A stretch of 64,000 nucleotides of DNA from Bradyrhizobium sp. AZCC 2176 (GTDB lineage: Bacteria > Pseudomonadota > Alphaproteobacteria > Rhizobiales > Xanthobacteraceae), in contig NZ_JAZHRX010000001.1 of assembly GCF_036924645.1 (NCBI RefSeq), forward strand, positions 434,001 through 498,000. The letters are read 5' to 3'. Both the position numbers and the translations under genes were made by a program. Of the stretch, positions 42,376 through 51,100 are shown one piece after another. The notes under the pieces were generated by a model. That model was not told the origin of the DNA. It saw only the letters and a list, made by a program, of their open reading frames with translations, and searched no databases. Within the stretch, counting starts at the first letter, position 1. Each line of letters opens with the position of its first letter.

Positions 42376-42966
42376 TCAAGCCGCATCAACGGACACGCTT
42401 TGTGGCTGCAGATTGCCGCAGACATGCGCTTCAAGGCGCGGCAGCAGATCCCATATCTCCCGATTGATCTTCGTCATTTCATGGGTTGTCCGCACCATCT
42501 CCTGCAGACGGCCTTCGTCCAGCGCCTTTATCTCTCCGAACCTCAGGCTCGACCTTGTTTCCATCAATCGCATCGACTGGGTGTGGGTGATGGCGCCTGT
42601 GGAATCGAAGATGAACATGCAATGGTTCAGTTCATTGCGAACCTTGGTGGACTCGGAAAACCGTTCGATAAGGGCGGTCAGATTTTTCGACAGAGCCTTG
42701 TCGATAACCCTGATCTTCGCCAGTCGCTGTATCAGATCGAGTCTCGCGCGGGTGGTGTTCAGCGTCGCGAACACGACTGCGGCGGAAGCCTCGTCGGTGC
42801 GCAGAAGAATCATCAGCACGTAGATGAAAAGGCTTTCGTTGTTCGACCAACTGCAGATCAGGTTCCCCATCAGAGCGAGAACGAATGTGCGGCGATCCGC
42901 CGAGGCGGGAGCCGCGGCGGCGAGCATGTCGAAGTCCGGCTTTGGGGGTAACTTGCTGGCAAACAT
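42376..42966 (-). CDS. Hypothetical protein with an Rx4H (HEPN-like) motif
   Basis: A 196-residue, mainly helical protein. Residues ~25-55 are hydrophobic (FVLALMGNLICSWSNNESLF, then IYVLMILLRTD) and the middle carries TKVRNELNHCMFIFD, with the R-N-x3-H spacing of HEPN-type RNases. I have no family name; similar proteins appear in Bradyrhizobium genomes as hypothetical. The ATG at 42966 is preferred to a TTG at 42996. It lies upstream of the repetitive-protein gene on the same strand, with 300 bases between, so co-transcription is uncertain. Confidence 0.65.
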   Translation of the reverse strand: MFASKLPPKPDFDMLAAAAPASADRRTFVLALMGNLICSWSNNESLFIYVLMILLRTDEASAAVVFATLNTTRARLDLIQRLAKIRVIDKALSKNLTALIERFSESTKVRNELNHCMFIFDSTGAITHTQSMRLMETRSSLRFGEIKALDEGRLQEMVRTTHEMTKINREIWDLLPRLEAHVCGNLQPQSVSVDAA

Positions 42967-43317
42967 TGCAATGTGTCCGCAGGTACAGGCCGACAATATT
43001 TATTTTGATCGTACCGGCTTCGTCGCAAAAGACGTACATATCGAAAGATATACTAGCGAAGGTCGGGGCGCTTTTCTGCAACCACCACAAGAAAATGTCG
43101 CTTTCTTGCTGCTATCTTGCTGCGGTTCCCTTGTTCCCGCCGACTTCTTGTCACACTCACGTTTCTTTACATGCCATTTGAAGCTCCTTGGCATTCCGTA
43201 TGAACAAGAGTAAACTTTTATGCACAATTAAGATGCTAAGTGATCTATTTCACAACGACCCAGAAGAGTCGGAAGCAATCTATCGATAGTCATACGACGT
43301 AATGTAAGGGGCGCGTT
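42967..43317. other. AT-rich divergent intergenic region
   Basis: About 350 bases between the Rx4H gene and the LuxR-type gene, clearly richer in A+T than the rest of the window. It holds a perfect palindrome CTATCGATAG (43280-43289) 29 bases before the luxR start. No gene is seen. Confidence 0.55.
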
Positions 43318-44193
43318 ATGTCAGTCCCATTTAAGAAGACGGTTTTCCTTGTCGACGCGATGGCCTTCAGACGAGCTCGCGCAGAGAGCTTCCTGAATCC
43401 GTGGGCCCGGAACGAAAGCGTCGAACTGATTTCGCTCGATCCCGACGAAGCCCATACAAAGCTCGTCGAGCGCGCTGTATGCGACATGCTGATTTACAGT
43501 GTCGGCGCTCCATCTCCCCACGAGGTGTTCACCGAGATACAGGTGTTACATACCCTTCGCCGGGACGCGGCGCTCGCCATCGTCTCCGACGATGAAAATC
43601 CCGCGACCGTTCTCGCCGCGATCCGTTGCGGGGCCCAAGGCTATTTCAGCAATTCCATGGCACCCGAGCTTGCGTTGCAGGCCCTTTCGTTCGTGCTTCA
43701 CGGCGGCACTTATTTTCCGCCAACCGCCATCCTGGCCAGCCAGGCCTTCAGCGCGCCGGCGCCCATCGAATTCAGACAACCCGACCTTTCCCCGGAGCTG
43801 CCGCTTCCGAGACCTGAACAACAGACGCAAGCGCCGCCCCTCGGACCGGAGGACGGCCCTTACGAGCAGCAAGGCCTCCTTTTCGACGACAAGATGCCTA
43901 GCCTGCAGCGCGACCATGGCTTCAACGGCGCGCGGAACGCACCCGAGTTTACCGAGCGGCAGTACGCCGTTCTCGTTTGTCTCTGCCAAGGCGACCCCAA
44001 CAAGATAATCGGTCGCAAGCTCGGCATGACCGAAACGACCGTGAAAGTCCATGTCCGCGAAATCATGCGCAAGCTGGGCGTAAGCAACCGGACCCAGGTC
44101 GCGATCGCCGCGGCGCACGTCTGCCTGGACAATCCCATTGCACTGGTTCCCGCGGATTCACCCATGGCGATCAAGCCGTCGATATCTCATTAG
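43318..44193 (+). CDS. LuxR-type regulator with degenerate receiver domain
   Basis: A 291-residue regulator. The N-terminal ~120 residues have a CheY-like fold (KKTVFLVDAMAFRRARAESF; RCGAQGYFSNSM), but the phospho-acceptor strand reads CDMLIYSVGAPSP without the expected Asp and the usual Lys near GYxxK is absent. A Pro/Gln/Glu-rich linker (~135-200) leads to a C-terminal LuxR HTH (FTERQYAVLVCLCQGDPNKI; TETTVKVHVREIMRKLGVSN). It should act without phosphorylation. AAGGGG precedes the ATG. It is divergent from the secretion-linked genes and is their likely regulator. Confidence 0.88.
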   Translation: MSVPFKKTVFLVDAMAFRRARAESFLNPWARNESVELISLDPDEAHTKLVERAVCDMLIYSVGAPSPHEVFTEIQVLHTLRRDAALAIVSDDENPATVLAAIRCGAQGYFSNSMAPELALQALSFVLHGGTYFPPTAILASQAFSAPAPIEFRQPDLSPELPLPRPEQQTQAPPLGPEDGPYEQQGLLFDDKMPSLQRDHGFNGARNAPEFTERQYAVLVCLCQGDPNKIIGRKLGMTETTVKVHVREIMRKLGVSNRTQVAIAAAHVCLDNPIALVPADSPMAIKPSISH

Positions 44194-44323
44194 CGATGAA
44201 TTTTCGGCACTGCGTCCCAAGCGCCATGGCGCCATCCTTGCGGAAATGAATCAGCACCCGGTCGGTTCCACAATGAGCACGTTCGAGTAGGCCCCAGATC
44301 ATTGGTACTAATCCTTCCGACAT
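44171..44323 (-). CDS. Possible small protein antisense to the luxR 3' end
   Basis: A 50-residue frame (MSEGLVPMIWGLLERAHCGT, then LIHFRKDGAMALGTQCRKFI) that ends inside the luxR-type gene. Its sequence looks protein-like, but the GGAG is only 2 bases from the ATG and the frame is open further upstream with poor composition. Possible, not established. Confidence 0.3.
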   Translation of the reverse strand: MSEGLVPMIWGLLERAHCGTDRVLIHFRKDGAMALGTQCRKFIANEISTA

Positions 44324-44630
44324 AGCTCCACGAAACAACGAGTGCCGAAGCGGCTTTCGAATTCCCTTCGTTCTTGCGTCAGCGCTCCTGCCAGAATTTG
44401 CGGTAAGGACGTAGCTCAGAAGGAAAGGGGGCCGGCCTCCCCGACGCGCAGCCGACGGCGCGCCTGCGGCAATCGATCGGCACAAGCAGGCCAGCGCGAA
44501 GGGTCTCAGTCGACGTCGCACCCGATCGACTACGCGAAGGCGCCAGCCGGTTCTATTTTTCTCCCTCCGGCGGTTCCGTCAGGCAGCGCCCGTTTGCGGA
44601 ATGCGGCAGCATCCCATTGCAACCCCAACA
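44324..44630. other. Gap without a recognised gene
   Basis: Roughly 300 bases between the luxR-type gene (or the small antisense frame) and the thiolase promoter. Open frames here have no recognisable sequence or ribosome site. Confidence 0.45.
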
Positions 44631-44650
44631 TATATGATTATCGTCATATA
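44631..44650. promoter_or_regulatory. Inverted repeat at the thiolase promoter
   Basis: TATATGA-TTATCG-TCATATA, two perfect 7-base arms, 32 bases before the thiolase start and overlapping the likely -10 region (CATATAATA). TetR- or MarR-type repressors use sites of this shape; no such gene is adjacent. Confidence 0.6.
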
Positions 44651-44681
44651 ATAAACCCGCGACCGAACAGGAGATCCCGTG

Positions 44682-45880
44682 ATGTCCGCAAACCCCGATC
44701 CCGTCGTCATCCTTTCCGCCGTCCGCACGCCGCTTGGCCGGTTCATGGGCGACTTGTCGCCCTTCAGTGCACACAAGCTCGGGGCGCATGTGATCGGCGC
44801 CGCGCTGGAGAGCGGGCGAAACTCGCGCCGGAACGCATTGACGAGGTCTTCATGGGCAATGTGCTGCCGGCCAGACAGGGCCAGGCGCCGGCGCGACAGG
44901 CCGCGCGCGGCGCCGGGCTGCCGGATGCCACCGGCGCCACCACCGTCAACAAGGTCTGCGGCTCCGGAATGAAAGCCACCATGCTGGCGCACGACACCAT
45001 CAACGCCGGCTCCGCCGCCATCGTGCTGTCCGGCGGCATGGAGAGCATGAGCAATGCGCCCTATCTGCTGGCCAAGGCCCGGAGTGGCTATCGCGCCGGC
45101 CATGACCGGATCATCGATCACATGATGATGGACGGGCTGGAAGACGCCTACGAGACCGGCCGCTCGATGGGCGACTTTGGCGAGGCCACCGCGGAGGCCT
45201 ATCAGTTCACGCGCAAGGACCAGGATACTTATGCCATGGAGACGCTGACCCGCGCCCGCAAGGCGGTCGGGGATGGCGCGTTCAACGCCGAGATCGCGCC
45301 GATCACGCTGGCCGAGAAGGCCGGTCCGCGCGTCGTCGCCAATGATGAGCATCCGCTCAAGGTGGACCCTAGCAAGATTCCCGGATTGAAACCCGCGTTC
45401 CGCGCCAACGGCACCATCACGCCGGCCGCCTCCTCCGCGAATGCCGATGGCGCCGCGGCGCTCATTCTGGCCAAGCGCTCGCTCGCCGATCGCGGCGGGC
45501 TGCCGGTGCTCGCCGAAATCAAGGGCCACGCTACCCATAGCCAGGAACCGCAATGGTTCACCACCGCGCCAATCCCGGCGATCCGCAAGCTGCTCGACAA
45601 GGTCGGCTGGAGTGTCAGCGACGTTGACCTGTTTGAGATCAACGAAGCGTTCGCGGTGGTGGCGATGGCGGCGCAGAAAGATCTTGGCATCGCGCGCGAA
45701 AAACTCAACGTCAATGGCGGCGCCTGCGCGCTCGGGCATCCGATCGGCGCCACCGGCGCGCGATTGATCGTGACGCTGCTGCATGCGCTGGAAGCGCGCA
45801 ACCTGAAACGCGGCGTCGCCGCGCTCTGCATCGGCGGCGGCGAAGCGACCGCCATCGCGGTCGAGCGCGTCACTCGCTGA
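44682..45880 (+). pseudogene. Acetyl-CoA acetyltransferase (thiolase) with a 2-bp frameshift
   Basis: Joining 44682-44810 to 44813-45880 gives a normal ~398-residue thiolase: VVILSAVRTPLGRFMGDLSP, nucleophile Cys in NKVCGSGMK, NEAF, GHPIGATGAR and the second Cys in ALCIGGGEA. The reading frame breaks after codon GAG at 44808-44810, where an extra AG (44811-44812) duplicates the preceding two bases; the family sequence LE-RAKLAPERID resumes in the other frame. Apart from this, all catalytic residues are intact, so the change is either very recent or a sequencing error. AGGAG lies 8 bases before the ATG. If functional it condenses or cleaves acetoacetyl-CoA-type thioesters. Confidence 0.85.
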
Positions 45881-45959
45881 CAACTGGAATGACATGCGGG
45901 CGGCATGAACGGTATCGCTCGGCGCGAGCGCCAGAGAAAAGTGGCCGCGGCCTCGCGAG

Positions 45960-48263
45960 CTAGGCTCGCTTCGGGTGCAACGTCAAAACCGAGCGCATAT
46001 TGGCCTGTACGCGCATTGCCTCCTCGATGGCGGCCACCAGCGCCGTCTGATCGAGCGGCTTGGAAATGCGCGGCAGATGAGGCTGCGTGGAGCCTGGAAG
46101 CTCGGCATATCCTGTGCAGAGCAGCACGGGCGTGCCGGGACGCTCGGCGGCCACTACCTCGGCAAGCTGAAGTCCGTTCATTCCCGGCATGGCGTAATCG
46201 GTCACCACGATGTCGATCTTCGGCATTCGGGGCAGCAGCCGGACTGCCTCCTCGCCAGAGCGCGCCTCGATTACGGCGTGGCCGAGATCATCGAGCATCG
46301 CAGCGATGCTGTCGAGAACAAGCAGGTCATCATCGACGACCAACACGGAGATCGGTCGACCGCTGCGGGATGCGGAGCGCGACGGCTCAGCAGCCGGATG
46401 GGGCACCGGCACCTTTTCGTCCTGACAGGCGGGCAGCCAGATCTCGGCCGTGGTCCCTTCGCCGATGCGGCTCTTCAGCCGCAGCACGCCTCCGGACTGT
46501 TCGGCTAGCCCTTTCACCATCGAGAGGCCGAGACCGGTTCCCTTGCCAACCCCCTTGGTCGTAAAGAACGGCTCCTGCGCATGCTTCAGCGTCTCCTCGT
46601 CCATGCCGCATCCGGTGTCGCTCACCGAGAGCGCGACGTATCGTCCCTCCGCAAGGCCGTCGATGGCAGGCTCTTCGCGTGCAGCGATGCTGATCACCCC
46701 GCCGCCCACCGCTATCGCATCCCGCGCATTGACGGCGAGATTGAGGATCGCGAGCTCCAGCTGGTTGGCATCGACCTTCACATTTGCGAGTTCGATCGGA
46801 AAACCGGTTTCGACCCGGATGCCCGGATCAAGCTTCAAGAGAGTTGCCATTCCGCGCACCAGCTCCGGGACATTCACGACGACGGGCTTGAGGTCCTGCT
46901 TGCGAGCGAACGCAAGCATGCGCTGGGTCAGCGAAGCACCCCGGAGGGCACCCTGGATCGCGTTGTCGAGGAGCCGGTGAATCCTGGGATCTTCCGGCTG
47001 GAGGCGCTTCTTCGCGAGTTCGAGGCTGCCCAGGATCACGGCGAGTATGTTGTTGAAGTCGTGGGCTACCCCGCCGGTAAGCTGTCCGACAGTCTCCATC
47101 TTCTGCGATACTGCGAGCGCGTCGCGCGTGCGCTCCAGCGCTTCCTGGGCTCGGCGGCGTTCCGTCACGTCCCGAACGATCTTGGCGAAGCCTATGGTCT
47201 CGCCCTGCTCGTTCCGCACCACCCGTATCGTCGTCTCGGCCCAGAAGCGGTTGCCGTCCTTGCGCACGCGCCAGCCTTCGCCTGTCGACTTGCCGTCCCG
47301 CTTTGCGTCCAGAAGCACGGCATCGGGAACTCCGGCGTCGCGCTCCTCGTCGGTGTGAAGGATGGCGTAGTGCATTCCAACGATCTCGTCGCCGTAGCCG
47401 ATCAGCCGGCGCGCGCCGAGATTCCAGTTCGCCACCCGTCCCTCGGGGTCGAGCATGAAGATGGCATGATCGGCCACACCCTCCACCAGCAGCCGGAATC
47501 TCTCCTCGCTTCGCCTCAGCGCCTCGGCTTCGCGACCGGCTCGTTCCGCCGAGAACCGGTCGTACACGGCCGCAGCAAGTCCCATGATAAGGACGACAAT
47601 CGTGGTACCAGCGATCAGAAACGCCAGCGGCGCTTGTCCCACCACGCCGTGTGCCGCGCGGCCAAGGACGGCACCCGCGGGAACGAAGGAGGAGCCCTGC
47701 ATGGCGGCGTAGTGCATCCCGGAAATCGCCACGCCCATGACGGCTCCCGCCGATATGCGCTCGAGCACGCTCGTCATGTGAAAAGCGAGGCGCAGCGCTA
47801 TGATGGACGCTCCGATCGCAATGGCGATGGAAAGCACGACCCAGACGGGATCGTAATGGATGGATGCCGCCATCCGCATGGCGCTCATGCCGGTGTAGTG
47901 CATGCCGGAAATCGCGAGCCCCATTCCAATGCCGGAAACGACGAGCGCGTTCGACCGCCGACTTACGACGACGAACGCGGCTGCCGCGACCAGGATGGGA
48001 ATCGCAAGCGAGAGGAGCGTGAGGAGCGGATCGTAGGAGATATCAACGCCGGGCAGGCTAAAGGCCAGCATGGCCACGAAATGCATGGACCAGATGCCGC
48101 CGCCCATGGCGACTGCCGCAGCCCCGAGCCAGCCCAGGCTGGCGGAACCCGAAGCGGCCCGCATGCGAGTCGCGAGATCCAGCGCCGTATAGGAGGAAAG
48201 CGCGGCGATCAGGACCGACAGCGCGACAAGAACGGGGTCATGGGAGCCTGGGTGGTGATGCAT
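45960..48263 (-). CDS. MHYT-PAS hybrid sensor histidine kinase with receiver
   Basis: A 767-residue membrane sensor. Residues ~1-245 hold seven helices with the three MHYT-type motifs (SMHFVAML, GMHYTGMSAM, GMHYAAMQG), thought to bind a metal and sense O2, CO or NO. Then a PAS domain (~255-375), a dimerisation/phosphoacceptor helix with GGVAHDFNNILAV, an ATPase domain (DTGCGMDEETL; GKGTGLGLSMVKG) and a C-terminal receiver (VLVVDDD; VTDYAMPGMNG, phospho-Asp). The ATG at 48263 (MHHHPGSHDPV) fits the domain start. No response-regulator gene is adjacent; output is probably through the receiver or a distant partner. Confidence 0.92.
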   Translation of the reverse strand: MHHHPGSHDPVLVALSVLIAALSSYTALDLATRMRAASGSASLGWLGAAAVAMGGGIWSMHFVAMLAFSLPGVDISYDPLLTLLSLAIPILVAAAAFVVVSRRSNALVVSGIGMGLAISGMHYTGMSAMRMAASIHYDPVWVVLSIAIAIGASIIALRLAFHMTSVLERISAGAVMGVAISGMHYAAMQGSSFVPAGAVLGRAAHGVVGQAPLAFLIAGTTIVVLIMGLAAAVYDRFSAERAGREAEALRRSEERFRLLVEGVADHAIFMLDPEGRVANWNLGARRLIGYGDEIVGMHYAILHTDEERDAGVPDAVLLDAKRDGKSTGEGWRVRKDGNRFWAETTIRVVRNEQGETIGFAKIVRDVTERRRAQEALERTRDALAVSQKMETVGQLTGGVAHDFNNILAVILGSLELAKKRLQPEDPRIHRLLDNAIQGALRGASLTQRMLAFARKQDLKPVVVNVPELVRGMATLLKLDPGIRVETGFPIELANVKVDANQLELAILNLAVNARDAIAVGGGVISIAAREEPAIDGLAEGRYVALSVSDTGCGMDEETLKHAQEPFFTTKGVGKGTGLGLSMVKGLAEQSGGVLRLKSRIGEGTTAEIWLPACQDEKVPVPHPAAEPSRSASRSGRPISVLVVDDDLLVLDSIAAMLDDLGHAVIEARSGEEAVRLLPRMPKIDIVVTDYAMPGMNGLQLAEVVAAERPGTPVLLCTGYAELPGSTQPHLPRISKPLDQTALVAAIEEAMRVQANMRSVLTLHPKRA

Positions 48264-48437
48264 TCCATTCGACGACGCGCTGAAAACATCTGAATAGCAC
48301 CGTTTTTCCAACAGTGCATTGTTCCGGTGCCGAATAGTTGAAGAGGCCAGGTTCGGCGAAAAGCCTGGCCGGGCCAGGAGGGATCGCGCCCCGAATGGCG
48401 GAATCAAAATCCGCTTGGTTATTCAATGGCTTCAATG

Positions 48438-48490
48438 GGCATTTGAAAAAATGCCAAAAATGCCCCTGGTATCAAAAATGCCCCTGGTAT
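48438..48490. repeat. 18-bp perfect tandem duplication with adjacent hairpin
   Basis: CAAAAATGCCCCTGGTAT occurs twice in tandem (48455-48472, 48473-48490), directly after a hairpin GGCATTT-GAAA-AAATGCC (48438-48455). It lies in the gap upstream of the sensor-kinase gene. The rest of the gap (48264-48792) holds no convincing gene; a second, bulged hairpin with AGCATTCG arms lies at 48734-48766. Confidence 0.8.
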
Positions 48491-48792
48491 TTTGATAGCT
48501 TGGCAGTCGTTTCCAAATAGAGAAGCAGCCCTCAGGATCAGTCTCGCAAGACCTGAGGCAACGGGCTGCGCGCGTGCCGATTCCGTTGACGGTCCGAACG
48601 CGAGGCTGGTCAACAACGCCGGCAGTCGGCCGCTTCGAGCCAGTGCCCGCTTTGATTGAGAACCGATAAGCGCATGCACGTCTCTTCGTACTCTCAATAA
48701 AACCGACAATCCTTTTGAGCAGATCTCTCACCGAGCATTCGCCGTGCGCACCGGCACGCGAATGCTTGCTTTGAAAGCGACGAGGCAACGCG

Positions 48793-49090
48793 ATGAAGCC
48801 AGAATTGGGAAAGTCCGTCACAGCGCTGGCCACGCTCACTCTTAGCCCCGCCGTCATTGTCGCCGCCGTTTGCATCGCGCTGGCGTGGGCAACAAGCCAA
48901 AACCAGTCTTATCGGCAGCATCGCCGCGGCGGCACGCGTGATGGCGCAATCGGGCTGGGACGAGCCGCTCAATCCGCTGTTCAGCCTCCCCGCCGGTCCG
49001 GCGCGCGCGGCAAACGCGATCGTGAGCCCCTTGCCCCAGGTCTGTTCGGCGGCGCGGACGGCCGAGGCCCCGGTCTGCAGCGCTTCAGAT
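48793..49090 (+). pseudogene. Degenerate small exported-protein gene
   Basis: An ATG at 48793 opens MKPELGKSVTALATLTLSPA plus VIVAAVCIALAWATSQNQ, signal-peptide-like. The following protein-like sequence, SLIGSIAAAARVMAQSGWDE and PLNPLFSLPAGPARAANAIV, is in another frame, implying a 1-base slip near 48900. The extension overlaps the end of the convergent dehydrogenase gene. The composition supports a damaged small gene rather than chance, but no family is recognised. Confidence 0.4.
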
Positions 49091-50137
49091 CAGCGAACCG
49101 GGAACCTGGACGGACTGCTTCGCTGCGAGCGCGACGAGGCGGGACAATGTGCCGGCGGCGACTGGAATCCCTTCTCGTGTTCGCTTCTCCAATTCTGCAA
49201 GGCCGCGCTCGCCCGGCAGCAAGACCTGTTCAGCCTCCGATGCAGGAGGAAGGCCTTTGATCGCCTGGCACAGTTGATCGACGGCGCGCGTGAAGCCTTC
49301 CCTTGAGCCGAATGCCCCCGGATCGATCGCCATGACGAGACCATTGAGGCCGGCATCCGCTCCGCCATTCAAGGACGCGCTGATGATGGGATTGGCAACA
49401 AGGACGCTGGACAGGATCTCGATCATCAGCGAGAGGCCCGAACCTTTGGGGCCGGCCATCGGCAACACCGCCTTGACCGCCTTGGGGTCGGTGGTGTCGG
49501 CACCATTCTCGTCGACGCCCCAACCTGGCGGGATAGCCTTGCCTGCATCTTTTGCCGCCATGATCTTGCCGAGGGCAACTGCGGCAGTGGACATGTCCAG
49601 CAAGACAGGGCGGCCGGGGCTTCCGGTCGGCGCGGCGATCGCAATCGGATTCGTTGAAACGCCCTCCGCCCTGGATCCGAAATAAATCATGAGCGGCTTC
49701 GATGCCGTCATGACAATGCCAATCATTCCGGCCTGGGCGACCTTGTCCGCGTAATAGCCGATGGCGCCGGCATGCGTGATGTTCTTCGCAGAGCACCAGC
49801 CGATGCCGCTCCTCGAAGCCAACGCGATTGCCTTTTCCGCCGCCAGCATCATGCCTACGGCACCCGGCGCACGGTCGGCGTCGAGGACGGCAACGACGCC
49901 GAGATCGGTGACGAACTGCGGCTCGGCCCTGGGATTGACGATTCCGAGCTCGACCATCTCCACGTAGCGGGGAATGCGCAGCACGCCGTGAGAATCCGCG
50001 CCACGCAGGTTGGCCCAAACCAAAAGATCAGCCGTCTGTGCGGCGTGGTCGGGCGCAAATCCGCCCGCCTGCAGCAGATCCGCGGCAAAGGCGCGAAGCG
50101 TGTCGCTGTCGACGATCCGCCTGCCGGTCGGTTTCAT
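49085..50137 (-). CDS. Malate/L-lactate dehydrogenase-family (Ldh2/YlbC) NAD(P)-dependent oxidoreductase
   Basis: A 350-residue protein of the Ldh_2 family (RGADSHGVLRIPRYVEMV with the catalytic His; GIGWCSAKNITHAGAIGYYA; PMAGPKGSGLSLMIEI). Members reduce 2-keto acids or related imines, such as malate, sulfolactate, ureidoglycolate and delta-1-piperideine-2-carboxylate. The ATG at 50137 is 2 bases after the stop of the upstream hydrolase gene, giving a tight operon with the hydrolase and the extradiol dioxygenase. It may reduce a keto acid released by ring cleavage. Confidence 0.85.
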   Translation of the reverse strand: MKPTGRRIVDSDTLRAFAADLLQAGGFAPDHAAQTADLLVWANLRGADSHGVLRIPRYVEMVELGIVNPRAEPQFVTDLGVVAVLDADRAPGAVGMMLAAEKAIALASRSGIGWCSAKNITHAGAIGYYADKVAQAGMIGIVMTASKPLMIYFGSRAEGVSTNPIAIAAPTGSPGRPVLLDMSTAAVALGKIMAAKDAGKAIPPGWGVDENGADTTDPKAVKAVLPMAGPKGSGLSLMIEILSSVLVANPIISASLNGGADAGLNGLVMAIDPGAFGSREGFTRAVDQLCQAIKGLPPASEAEQVLLPGERGLAELEKRTREGIPVAAGTLSRLVALAAKQSVQVPGSLI

Positions 50138-50139
50138 GG

Positions 50140-51024
50140 TCACCACGCCCCGAGCGGCGAAGGAAAGAATTTGTCGAGCCACCCCTTGATCATGGCCTTG
50201 GTGCGCGGTGCGTCCTGTTCGGAGAGCGGAAAGTGCGACGTTCCGGTAATCAGCATCAGTTCGGCCGGCATGCCGGCCTTCTCGAACATGCGGATCGATT
50301 GCTCCGTCGGGGTGATGCTGTCGTTCGCCGTGTGGAAGAACAGCACCGGCCGTGGCGCGATATTGGCGACGACGTCGTCCGCGCGGAAATTGTACATGCT
50401 CCATGCCGTTTCCACGGGGATCTCCATGATCGCCCTGGGCGAGAGATTTTTGCGCAAAGGCTTCGGAATCGGCACCGCGTCGAAGCGCGAGATCCACATG
50501 CTTTCGCCGGTTTCCTTCTTGTGCTTGCGGCCTTTCTCCAGAAGGCCCGTGAACTTTTCCCAGGCCTCCGGTGTCGGGTGCTGTCCGCGAAACTTCCGTT
50601 CCCCGTCGCCCCAGCCGCAGGAAGAGATCACGCAGGCAAAACGTTCGTCGATGCCGGCGGAGTAGACCGCAACCGCGGCCCCGAAGCTGTGCCCGACAAC
50701 TCCAATTCTGGCAGGGTCGATCTCTTCCCGGCCGGCAAGAAAGGTCAGCGCATTCTTCGCGTCAGCGACCTGGTCGAAGCAGCGCACTTGCGCCCGCTCG
50801 CCCTCGCTTTCGCCGCAGCAACGAAAATCGAACCGAAGGGCCGCGTAGCCCATACTCTCGAGCATTCTCGCCTGTATCTCGGCGTGGGACTCATCCTTCG
50901 ACCCGACAAACCCGTGCAGGACGACGAAGGCGGGCAAGCGTTGACCCGGCTTGCGCCCTTCGGGCACGTGCAGCACCGCCGACAGCTTCAAGCCGTCGGA
51001 AAAAAACGATAACTTCTCTTGCAT
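50140..51024 (-). CDS. Alpha/beta hydrolase
   Basis: A 294-residue hydrolase: VLHGFVGSKDE oxyanion region, nucleophile in GHSFGAAVA, acid near HTANDSITP and His in GTSHFP. It lies between the extradiol-dioxygenase gene and the Ldh2 gene, where the second enzyme of a meta-cleavage route (C-C hydrolysis) is expected. Its sequence is closer to general esterase/S9-like hydrolases than to classical MhpC/BphD, so the reaction is uncertain. Confidence 0.85.
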   Translation of the reverse strand: MQEKLSFFSDGLKLSAVLHVPEGRKPGQRLPAFVVLHGFVGSKDESHAEIQARMLESMGYAALRFDFRCCGESEGERAQVRCFDQVADAKNALTFLAGREEIDPARIGVVGHSFGAAVAVYSAGIDERFACVISSCGWGDGERKFRGQHPTPEAWEKFTGLLEKGRKHKKETGESMWISRFDAVPIPKPLRKNLSPRAIMEIPVETAWSMYNFRADDVVANIAPRPVLFFHTANDSITPTEQSIRMFEKAGMPAELMLITGTSHFPLSEQDAPRTKAMIKGWLDKFFPSPLGAW

Positions 51025-51100
51025 CGATGATCTCCGGAAAACTTGGTCAGGCGCGCATTGGCGGAACCGCCCCTAAGGAGCGGAACGAGAGCCGCGACAT

